IMG/VR virus record: IMGVR_UViG_3300005918_000033 | Coordinates: 1-47,967 of that record | DNA length: 47,967 bases | Strand: one strand, 5' to 3' | DNA from: a virus | Part shown: piece by piece, positions 29,195 through 39,000 of the stretch | How the letters are laid out: every line of letters begins with the position of its first letter | How positions within the stretch are numbered: the stretch's first letter is position 1 | Notes under the pieces: model-generated | Told to the model about the DNA's origin: nothing | What the model saw: the letters and a program-made list of their open reading frames with translations, nothing else | Databases searched by the model: none | Program-made: the position numbers and the translations under genes

Positions 29195-29554
29195 ATGAAA
29201 AAAACACCTTGGTATATTTTACGAGCTAAAGAGGGTAGAGGTTTTGTTTCAAAGCGAATTCTTTATAAAATTCTTGCTTACCAAAGCATACTTTTTGGTC
29301 AAGCATATCTAAGTCATGATGAAAAGTTTTGTAGAGTAATAAATATAGAAGAAATGCGTAAGAATATTAAACCTTTTTCTGTAAGGTATAAGAACCTTTA
29401 TTGCCCAGACTGTAAGAAAATTACTACTATGTCTTATGACTTATTTGAAGATATGTACAGATGTTGTAAATGTGAATATTTTTGGTATCCAGTAGAGCTT
29501 GGCATACGTGATAATCCTGAAGCAGGGTACTTGAAACTAAACAAAAAGGAGTGA
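29195..29554 (+). CDS. Zinc-ribbon protein, 119 aa
   Basis: LYCPDCKKITTM and YRCCKCEYFW form two CxxC knuckles (~residues 69-95). The N-terminal ~65 residues are basic and aromatic. It resembles small phage zinc proteins that bind nucleic acid or polymerases. It is 1 base after the previous stop. Confidence 0.6.
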   Translation: MKKTPWYILRAKEGRGFVSKRILYKILAYQSILFGQAYLSHDEKFCRVINIEEMRKNIKPFSVRYKNLYCPDCKKITTMSYDLFEDMYRCCKCEYFWYPVELGIRDNPEAGYLKLNKKE

Positions 29555-29557
29555 AAA

Positions 29558-29776
29558 ATGGCTGAAGCTTTTAAACAGTTAATACAAAGATACGCAAAAG
29601 GAAAGAAAATTTGTAATTGTGGTCAGGCTTATGAAACTCCTTGTGGTGAAGGAATTATAGATGGAAAACATAGAACTGATGTAATGATGTGTGCATGGGG
29701 TTGTAGTGCAAATCAAATAAATGCTAAAGAGTATATAGCAAAAGAAATTATTAAAGAGTTTAAAATTAAACTTTAA
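29558..29776 (+). CDS. Cys-rich protein, 72 aa
   Basis: Five Cys (CNCG, TPCGEG, MCAWGC) in the first ~55 residues. The C-terminal helix is basic (KEYIAKEIIKEFKIK). Metal binding likely; function unknown. Confidence 0.6.
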   Translation: MAEAFKQLIQRYAKGKKICNCGQAYETPCGEGIIDGKHRTDVMMCAWGCSANQINAKEYIAKEIIKEFKIKL

Positions 29777-29787
29777 AAGGCATAAAA

Positions 29788-30174
29788 GTGAAAAACACAG
29801 ACAACATAATACTACTTTCTGTTAATACTATCCAGGAGCGAGATGAAATAATTAAGGATATGTATAAGACTTTAACCTCTCAAGCTGGTAGAAACTACAT
29901 AATACAAAAAGACAGAGTAAATAGAATCCGAGTATATCATAAACAAAAAAATATACAGATTTTAATCAACACTTACGTTGTAGTAATTCTTCCAGTTCTT
30001 CTAGACTTCTCCCCGTTGAATGATCTTATTGGAACAGTAGATTTCAGGTTAGATAAAACAATAGATAGGCTTATAAAATTAACTGGTAGGCTGCAGATGC
30101 TTCAGGGCAAGAGAACCGTTAGTGGATTTGGTGGAGCAGAAAAACTTAAAAAAGCCTTAATCAGTTTAGTATAA
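29788..30174 (+). CDS. Hypothetical protein, 128 aa
   Basis: GTG start after AAAAGG. It contains IILLSVNTIQERDEIIKDMY, a basic middle, a hydrophobic YVVVILPVLLDFSP, and LDKTIDRLIKLTGRLQML. It precedes the DUF3987-like gene by 10 bases and may be a partner. Not recognised. Confidence 0.6.
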   Translation: MKNTDNIILLSVNTIQERDEIIKDMYKTLTSQAGRNYIIQKDRVNRIRVYHKQKNIQILINTYVVVILPVLLDFSPLNDLIGTVDFRLDKTIDRLIKLTGRLQMLQGKRTVSGFGGAEKLKKALISLV

Positions 30175-30184
30175 AGGAATATAA

Positions 30185-31399
30185 ATGGCGCGACATCTGA
30201 AGAATTGGCTTGATAGTTACATCGAACTTCAGGATAATACAGAACCGGCAGCAATCTTTGACGTCTGGGTAGGTTACTCAGTCATTGCCGCTGCACTCCG
30301 TAGAAAAGCATACTTACAACTTGGTAGACTTGTCTACTATCCAAATCTCTATGCAGTTTTAGTTGCAGATCCCGGTGTAGCCAGAAAGACTCAAGCAATA
30401 AAGTACGGGGTGGAGTTTCTTGATACAATCCCTGAAATTAGAACGTGTGCAGATTCGTCAACTAAAGAAGCAATGACTGATGATATCGAGAGCAGCGCAA
30501 TAGATGAACTTCTTGCTGATGGGACAGCACTTCGGCACAGCTCACTGAATATTATTTCAAAAGAGTTTGAATCTTTTCTTGGGCAGAAAAAAGAAAATAC
30601 TAGAATGCTGACTGCATTAACAGACCTCTTTGACTGCCCAAGTGAATGGAGTTCACGTACCAGACATGGAACATCTAACGCTATCATCAGACCCTGGATT
30701 AACCTCCTTGCCGCCACAACACCAGATTCTCTAGCTAACTCCCTTCCTGCAAGTGCTATTGGTGGCGGGCTTACATCTAGAATTCTGTTTGTTTATGCAA
30801 GTAGGAAGAAAAAATCTGTAGCAATTCCTTTTCTAACACCAAGTGAAATTAAGTTAAAGGGACTTTTAGAAAAAGACTTGTACCAAATCAGCCGCATTAC
30901 TGGTGAATATGAAATGTCTAAAGCTTGTCTAGACAACTGGGTAGATTGGTACAACGCTTACGACGAAGATGAGTCCGGGGTTAGAATTTGTATAGACAGG
31001 TCATTTTCTGGATGGTATTCTAGAAAACCTTCATATGTTTTAAAGCTTTCTATGCTCCGTGCAGCTGCAACAAAACAAGCCTTAGTCATTGAATGGTATC
31101 ATATTGAGGAAGCTATTGAGGCAATCAAGCAGGTTGAACATGTAATGGGGAATGCTTTTAAGGCTATTGGAAAGTCTGATATTACTGCCGAAGTAGATAA
31201 TGTTATGCAGATTATAGAAAAATCCGGGGCTATTTCAGAAAAGGATTTAATGACTATTATCTGGCGGGATATTGATTCTACAAAGTTTGAAAATGTAATA
31301 GGTACAATACTTAAAACAGGAAAAGTAAAAAGGGAATATAAAGGTCCAAAAGATGAAAAAGGTATCTGGTATTATTGGACTTCAAATTCCCTTGGTTAA
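30185..31399 (+). CDS. DUF3987-like helicase/primase-associated ATPase
   Basis: 404 residues. WLDSYIELQDNTEPAAIFDVW at the start and LVADPGVARKTQ (~58-69), a modified P-loop, match DUF3987-type phage ATPases that act as replicative helicase or primase partners. NIISKEFESFL and WINLLAATTPDSL are typical following motifs, and a C-terminal winged-helix-like part (IEKSGAISEKDLMTIIW) is present. No other helicase or primase is visible here, so it is the best candidate for that role. Its stop is 1 base from the opposing gene. Confidence 0.75.
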   Translation: MARHLKNWLDSYIELQDNTEPAAIFDVWVGYSVIAAALRRKAYLQLGRLVYYPNLYAVLVADPGVARKTQAIKYGVEFLDTIPEIRTCADSSTKEAMTDDIESSAIDELLADGTALRHSSLNIISKEFESFLGQKKENTRMLTALTDLFDCPSEWSSRTRHGTSNAIIRPWINLLAATTPDSLANSLPASAIGGGLTSRILFVYASRKKKSVAIPFLTPSEIKLKGLLEKDLYQISRITGEYEMSKACLDNWVDWYNAYDEDESGVRICIDRSFSGWYSRKPSYVLKLSMLRAAATKQALVIEWYHIEEAIEAIKQVEHVMGNAFKAIGKSDITAEVDNVMQIIEKSGAISEKDLMTIIWRDIDSTKFENVIGTILKTGKVKREYKGPKDEKGIWYYWTSNSLG

Positions 31400-31400
31400 T

Positions 31401-31658
31401 TTAGGAGCTTTTTACTCTAACATCTACAAAGTCAACTGGTAACTGACCCTCCATTTTTAATGCTGTAATCGCATTAATCCGTTGAGTTTTTGCAATTCTT
31501 TTCTGTATTAGTACTTCGTTTGTATTTATATTTGCTTTTTTAGTACGAAAGTCTACTACCTCCACAAAATTATCTGATAAAAATTCTTGGTCTTTATACT
31601 GCGGTCTACTATACAATCCAAAAACCTTATTTTCTTTATTTCTTGAAACAAATGGCAT
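31401..31658 (-). CDS. Small protein downstream of the tail fibre, 85 aa
   Basis: Overlaps the fibre gene stop (TAATG). Basic, helical C-terminal half (NEVLIQKRIAKTQRINAITALKME). Its position after a fibre gene suggests a fibre-assembly chaperone or adaptor, but the sequence matches no family I recognise. Confidence 0.6.
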   Translation of the reverse strand: MPFVSRNKENKVFGLYSRPQYKDQEFLSDNFVEVVDFRTKKANINTNEVLIQKRIAKTQRINAITALKMEGQLPVDFVDVRVKSS

Positions 31659-32983
31659 TAGTCATCCCTCCCTCGCCGATCTTCCCAGCCTAAAGTAGTT
31701 ATGTCAAATTCTTCAATAGTGGCACTATCTCCTCTAACACGAATTTGACTAGATTCATTAGTATATACTTCCATATACGACATTGTAGGCTCGCCAGTAT
31801 TAATGACTGTAATAGATGCTAATGGTGCAGCATCCTCATTCGGCGCTTCATCATTTGCATCAGGTGAGCTAAGATATGTCATACTAAGAGCATTATCATC
31901 AAGCTTTACATTCAGAAGGGCTTTAACTTTAACATCTGTAGGTACATCCATTGTCTTAAGCGCCGCCGTAGTTTGATCCACATTCCCTTCATCCACACTC
32001 TCTTTTGGGTTATCCCACAGAAACGCATCTCCTATCTGAGTAAAACCATAAATATCAGCACCAAACCCGTCAGTCAGTATCGAACCAACTCGTCTAAAAT
32101 ATGTATATCCTGCTGGAATATCAGAAGCATCTACTTCTGTAGAAAACCCAAAGTCTATTGTTCCATCAGAGTCTTTCTTAATCACAAACATATGATACCA
32201 AGTATCGTCAGTTGCAGGAATTGCAGTACCATTAAATAAACCACCTGCGTCGTCCCCTGCGGCAAATACTGCATCAAGTTTTTTTGTCAAGCCCGCAGCC
32301 AGTACAAGATCAACAGCATTAGTACTGTCTCTACATTCTCCAACAGCAATATCAATGTCCTGATCATCATCAGCACCGTTATTAGATATTTGTAAACCTG
32401 CAATATATCCTCTTGGAAGAAGAGTAGTTAGTCCAAGTGAAGCTCTTGCTGTTGCTCCGCTTTCTGCCACCCAAGTAGCTCCATCACCAACCACTATATT
32501 TCCATCTGTTGGAGTAAGTGCAGCAATTGCTAACAACAAAGCACTATAAGCTTGAATGTCTGTTCCTGCTTCAAGATTAGCTGTTGCTTTAAAAGCTGCT
32601 TCACTAGCATCATCTAACAACGACTGCATATATACACTAATCCCAAGAGCTGTCATAAACGCTGCTGCAGTTGCAGCATCAACAAGCGTTGAAACAAAGG
32701 CAGAATAGGGTGTAGCTGGAACATTATCCATAGTCCATTGTACCACATCATCTGAATCTTTTAATACAAATTTATAACTTCCACTAGCATAAACTACAGC
32801 TTCACCATTTGTATCTAGAATCACTGGATTAGTGTTAGCAACTCCAAGATCATATGTAGTATAAGTATCTTTTGGTGTAGTTGTTCCTGCTGAATATGCA
32901 TACAACTTACCGCCACTTAACGCAACTCCTGTAGAGCTTTCACCCTTAAATTTCGGATATGGAAGTAATTCTCCAGTTGCCAT
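31658..32983 (-). CDS. Tail fibre/spike with P22-type head-binding N-terminus
   Basis: 441 residues. The N-terminal ~100 contain GGKLYAYSAGTTTPKDTY, NPVILDTNGEAVVY, YKFVLKDSDD and VVQWTMDNVP, the widespread P22-tailspike-like head-binding domain. Alanine-rich segments at ~105-165 suggest a coiled or fibrous shaft. The C-terminal ~250 residues form a beta-rich, Asp-rich tip (DDDQDIDIAVGECRDS...). No hydrolase motif is seen. This is the most likely receptor-binding protein of the right operon. Confidence 0.8.
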   Translation of the reverse strand: MATGELLPYPKFKGESSTGVALSGGKLYAYSAGTTTPKDTYTTYDLGVANTNPVILDTNGEAVVYASGSYKFVLKDSDDVVQWTMDNVPATPYSAFVSTLVDAATAAAFMTALGISVYMQSLLDDASEAAFKATANLEAGTDIQAYSALLLAIAALTPTDGNIVVGDGATWVAESGATARASLGLTTLLPRGYIAGLQISNNGADDDQDIDIAVGECRDSTNAVDLVLAAGLTKKLDAVFAAGDDAGGLFNGTAIPATDDTWYHMFVIKKDSDGTIDFGFSTEVDASDIPAGYTYFRRVGSILTDGFGADIYGFTQIGDAFLWDNPKESVDEGNVDQTTAALKTMDVPTDVKVKALLNVKLDDNALSMTYLSSPDANDEAPNEDAAPLASITVINTGEPTMSYMEVYTNESSQIRVRGDSATIEEFDITTLGWEDRRGRDD

Positions 32984-33010
32984 TTTAAATCTCCTTTTTA
33001 AAAAACTTCG

Positions 33011-33040
33011 TTTAGAAACGTCAAATTTTGACCTTTTTAC
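33011..33040 (+). repeat. Dispersed palindromic element between two virion genes
   Basis: Core GTCAAATTTTGAC at 33019-33031 with TAGAAAC upstream and CTTTTTACTG downstream on the plus strand, opposite to transcription here. It lies between the 2634-residue and fibre genes. Confidence 0.7.
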
Positions 33041-36000
33041 TGTTTAACTTTTACAGCTTTAACCTTAACTTGTTTAATTCTTACAGCTTTAACTTTTGGT
33101 GTGGCTATTCTTATTGCATTTTGGCTTCTTTTCTTTTCTGCTCTTTCTTCTTGTATTCTTTCTGCCCCTTTTCCAAATCTATAGTAATAAATCTTTCCTA
33201 CAAGAGGAATTGACTTCGTTGTCTCAAGTCCCTTTTCATCTCCAGCTGTAAGAATATCTTTACTTAACGAGTTTACAATTTGTGTCGGAGGAAGCATTTG
33301 CTCCATTAAAGCTTTACCAAGACCTTCTCTTCTAATTCTTCTTGTTGTATATCTTGATATTGCAAAATGTGCAAGCCTGTTCAAAAACAAATCAGAGAAA
33401 TCAACCGGCTTACCCCTTAATAAATCCTGCAGCATATCTCCCGTTGCTTCCATCAGGGTTAGAAAGAATACAATTTTAATAAGGTTTCTAAGTCCACTTA
33501 ATCTTTGTCCTTTTGTTGCTATTTGTCTGAAAACCTTTCGTCTATATACATCAAACTTCTTCAAGTCAAAAGACTTCAGCATATACGCAATTCTGAAATT
33601 CCCACCTTCAATAAATCCCTGTGGAAGTTCTGAAAGTGTAGCTGGCTGATACTCGGAAAGTTTCCTTAGCAGATAAAGCCTAACATCTCTCGAATCACCT
33701 TGGTCTCTAAATGTCTTAAGTAGCTCGTTTGTTTTCTTACCAAAGATTGGCGCAAGTTCTTCCCAGAATTTATCAACAACTTTACTGTTTGTTGATTTTG
33801 CTCTTCGTACAGCTACATCATATGAAGCATTTATTAAAGTTTCCTTACCAATAGCATCTATTTTAGTTAGCCAAATCATTCTAAATACTCTATCAACGGC
33901 CTTTGCTGAAGTAGTTTTATCGCTAAATTCAGCTCCGATTTTACTAATCCCAAGTGATTCTTTAGTAAATTCTGATTTTCCTACTAAGGCCCTTGGAAAA
34001 ACTTTCACTGTAGGAATCACTCCACTTTCTATAAAAGACCAAGCAATATCACCAACTTGCCTGAGAGCTGAAAACGGACTTCCCATTACATCTATAACAG
34101 ATAGATTTTTTATTGTAGTAACAATTCCACTGGTTCCAACTGGATTAAATCTTGCTTTTAAAATTGAACGGAGTTCAAGTTCTTGACTTGGAGTTAATTT
34201 TTTCTCTTTTACAAGATCTAAAACGTACGCTCCGATTGTATTGTTTAGGTTGAAAAGCTCAGATTTCTTATCTACACCTTTCCCAAAAATTTTCCTTGAT
34301 TCTACAGCAATAGTTATATCTGCAATGTAACGTAAAAGAGCACTGTTTGAATCACCAAAGAATTCATTCATCTCCGGTGTAAGTTTTCTCAGCTTCCTAA
34401 TCTTCAACTGTCCAGGCTTTGACAAAGTAATTCTCTCATCTGCATAACCTCTAAACAGTGAATTTACTAAATTAATTTCTTCTTCTCGTGTCAAAGACCT
34501 TTTCTTCTTTGCAGCATGAGCTTTAAGAAACAAGTCTATTGTAGACCATTTGTCTTTTCTGTGCAAATAATCCATAAGACCTTCAAAATCTTTAACTTCT
34601 CTTGGATGATATTCTTCCAAGTAGTTAAACTTATAACCAGCTTTTAAAGCATACTCCCGAAGTCCGTCAAGCAATAACCTAATTTGTTTATACTCTCCTG
34701 CAACTTTAGGATATTTCTTTAAATATATATCAATCTGCTTTTTGTTTGAGTTCTTTCTTGCTAAGTCAAAGTTTTTGTAGTCAAATTTTGTCATTTTGCT
34801 AGTAGACTTAATAAAAGGAAGCGCTAACCTTATAAGGTTTTCTATTTTAGTATTGCTGTCTAACTCAAATTCTATTAGTTTGTTTTTTATAGTTGGATGG
34901 ATATTTTCTGCTCTGGTAGTAAGTGCTCCAAGTTGTCTATCAGCAAACTTACCTGTTCGTTTTAAAGCTCTGGAAAGTTCTTTAGTAGTAACAGAACCTC
35001 TCTCATCCATCACTGGCTTAGCGGCTTTCAAACTTTTCCACACTTCTTGAATATACTTCTTCACCTTTTCCCAAGCATTGCCTAAGGCAGACTTCATCTT
35101 CTTTTGCCAGTCGAAGTATCTTTGCTTGGAGCCTGTGTAGAAGCTCTCACCGAGTTTTTGCAGGTGTGGAATAGCTGCTTTTATATCCTTGCCAGTTTTG
35201 ACAATAAGTCTAACAGCTTCTACTGGATCAAGACCTGAATAAAGCTTAGTCCCTTCTCCGCCCTTAACTTTAAGTATATCTCTAAACGGGCCTGAGTCGA
35301 GAATAGAAACTTTGTTCATGGCTTTTACTTCTGGGGTGATAGGAGCGAACCAGACCTTTTCAGAATTCTTTCTTGCAGGGCCAACAGACTCTAGTCCAGC
35401 CATAGGCCCACCTGGGATACTAGATCCTACTTCTGTCTCCCTCAACTCAGCCTTTACACCATATTCTGCCTTAACCATCTTAGGAATTTGTTCTTCGTAA
35501 AGCCGCTTGAACATGTTGGCGTCTACTAGTATATTACCATGACTTCCACCTGTTATTTCACCTGTCTTCTCTTGTGCTTCTATAGTTCTTCTAACCTTCC
35601 CACCTGCAAATTTTCCTACTTCATCTAAATCCTTAAATCTATTTTGGACACCAATTGATCTTTCATCTTTATAGAATTCTACCTTATAACCAACATCATG
35701 AAAATTTACTGTATGCCCACGTTTTCGTTTCTCCCAAGTCATTTTATCAGCAAACTTACCATACCTATCCGCAAGTATCTCCGCAGTGCTCCAGCTAATC
35801 CCATCCTTATCTTTCTCAATAGCCTCATTCATCATATCTCGGACAACTAACTTAAACCAGTCTTTCTTGAAAGGCATGTTAGGTACACCTTCACCTGAGG
35901 ACTTTGCACCAAGTTCATGAATCTTTACAGATGCATCATCTTTCTTTATACGCGCATCTATAAACCTACCAGCTTCTCCATCAAGTTTAAGATTTATTCC

Positions 36001-39000
36001 AGTATTAATTGCATTATCAGCTATTTCATGTACAACTTTAGCAATAGGCCCAGGCCTTAGTTCATCTTTATTTAGAAAATTTCTTATTGTTACTGATGTT
36101 CTAACAGATAGAAAGCCCCCACCATCTTCATTTATTCTATATAATTCTTTTAACGCAGTTCTATTCTCTTCTCTAAATATCTGATCAGTTAAAAGTTTAC
36201 TTCTTTCTTTAATTGTTACTCCAGCTTCTTCCCAATTATGGAATATACCACTCTCTATTTCATCATACTTTTCGTACTTTACCTTAGCCACTGCCAGTGC
36301 TTTAACAGCTTCAGTATCTACCTTAACCTCACTTTTAAACCCTTCAGCACTTCCCCTTTCCGCTTGCACACTTTGTATCTCATCTCCATGGATAGTCTTC
36401 TCACCTGTAACCATACTTCGTTCATGTGAACGGTTAGTTGCAAAGACGCCCCAGCCTTGCTGATCAAAGTGTTTTTCTTGAAATTGACTATAAGATTTTC
36501 CTACTTCTACTTGATCTGCATACTTAAACAACGTTTCCTTATAATTCTTTATATCACCGTCTAGAGTTAAAGTAGGGTACCTATTTGGAGGAAACTTAGC
36601 TGGAGTAATGTATATATTTTCAGTTCCTTCTTCTATTACCCACTGGTCAAGCACAGTCTTCTCAATATGAATACCTTTAATTTTACTTAAAAGATTCTTC
36701 CACCCACTTACTCTCTCAGTCGGTTTAAAGCCCAACAATGCACCTTCAATACCACTGATTTTCAAATCTTCATTTTTAACTCCAGTCTTCTTCAGTTGAT
36801 TCAACAATGTTCCAGCTTTAGGATTCTTACCAAACAATTTCTCTAGAGAAGAAATATCAACTTCTCCTCTTTGGTTTTTAACCGGATCAAGTAAAGATTT
36901 AATCGCATCACTAACCTTTACTCTTTCCCAAACTGCTGCAACTTGGTTTTTTACTTTAGCCCACAAATCTCCAAGGCTTGCTTTCATCTTTGCTTGCCAG
37001 TCAAAATACTTTTGTTTACTTCCAGTATAATGTTTTTCTCCAAGTTGTTGCAAATGAGGTAAAGCTTGTTTTATACCCTTGCCAGTTTTGACAATAGCTT
37101 GTATTGCTTCTACTTCACCTTTAGGTAATCCTTCCACCGCTGGTACAGTTCTCTTTCCATCTTTGGTAAGTTGTCTATTGGGAAGACCTTTAACACCGTC
37201 TTGAAGTCCCTCCCCATGGACTGATATGTCTTCAAGATCTCTTGTAATGCCTTCAATTCTTTCTCCGAAATCTTCATAAAACCTCCTCATTCTATCAGAT
37301 AACTTGTAAAGTCCTTTATGACCATAAGCAGCATAAATTCTTGCTACTTCAGCAGCAAATCCCTCCGCATGATTAAACTCCGCCACATGGCTATATTCAT
37401 GTACTAACGTATGCACCATCATATCTGCTTGAAGTCTGTTAGTATCTTCTCCAGCTTTAACAGCTTGACTAAACGCAGTAGATTCAGACATTCTAGTTGA
37501 TATATTAAAAGGGTTAATAGCATATAAGTCATACCCTGTTAGTTTCTTATCAGACTTATAACCAAATACACCAGTATCTATAGTTATATGAAAGTCAGTA
37601 GGACTATCACCAAGATATCTTAGCTTAGTTGTAAACTGCTTCATTAATTTAGAAAAGGCTCTTATTAAATCTGCATTAGCTTTAATTATAGCCATTGCAT
37701 CAGCAAAAGCTTGGCCTTCATAAGGAATTAGTACCTTAATCCCATCAAACTCCGGAGACCTTTTAACCATCTCTCCAAAATTTGCTCCACGCTCTTTTAC
37801 TAAAGCGTTTCTAATATCATCATGTACTCGTTCAAGTATAGAATCAAGTATATCTACAAAGTCTTCTCTTAGTTCAGTTCTATTTTTCAGAAATGGGTAA
37901 TCTTCATCTCTAACACTAGGAGTTTCTTCAAAATCGATTATTACTTCATAGTCTGGTTGTACTGGTAAACTACCACCTTTAAGTCTTCCAGTTCTAACAT
38001 CTACTATCAAACCCTTGTTAGTAATCATACGATTAATACTAATATCACCACCACCCCAAGACATACCATACGGTTCAGTTTTTACATGATAAATAGTTAC
38101 CTTTGATCCTTTGTGAGAAAAACTTTCAGGTCTTACTTTTTCAGGCTCATTCGCTAAGTTTTTAGCTTTAAACAACGTATTCCTAACCACACTATTATCC
38201 ACAGGACTTAATAAATCGTATGAAATGTCAGCTGTTGACCAAGTACCTTTAGTAACTCCTTCAACAGCTTGAGTTATATCATAACCGCTAATAGTACTGT
38301 TGTTTATTTTATATGGAAGAGTTGCAACAAAAGATGTTCCACTAGGTTCATTAGTTCTAGAAGGAGTAATTGTAATTTTTCCATTATAAATTTGCTCTCT
38401 GGTAGCTATAACAGTAGATTTAATTCCATTCTTTACAGTCTCTAGTTTAATCTTTTTAGGGATTAATAAAAGAGCTATTTTAGCAAGACCATATCCGCCT
38501 CTAGTTGTAGTACCAGATTTACCGATACTCCCACCAACTAAGAAAAACTTTTTAACTTCTTCAGTTGACATTCCAAAACCATTATCACTAAAAGTTAATT
38601 CTCCTGCTATGCCTGGAGTTGTATTATTATTTTTAAAAGATACATTTACTCTACCGTCTATATTAATAGCATCTAACGAATTCTGCATTAATTCATAAAT
38701 CATTGTTTTAGATGGATTCTGATTAGCTATGTCTTTAAGCAAAGTTGGAAGTAAGTTAGTTTTATCCAGAGTAAATTCTGTTTCTACAACTTTAAGCTCT
38801 TCTACTTCTTTAGGAACTTCTTGCCTACTCTCAACAACAAGCCCTGTAAAAATGTTTCCTTTAGGCTCCTTAATGTTTTTAACTCCTTTAATATCATTAA
38901 GCAGCTCAATAGATTGTTTAACTGGGCTTTGCTTCTCAGGCAAAAGGTCAACTTTTGACGTTTCTTGAATCACAAACCCATCTTTTACTTCCTTAACTCC

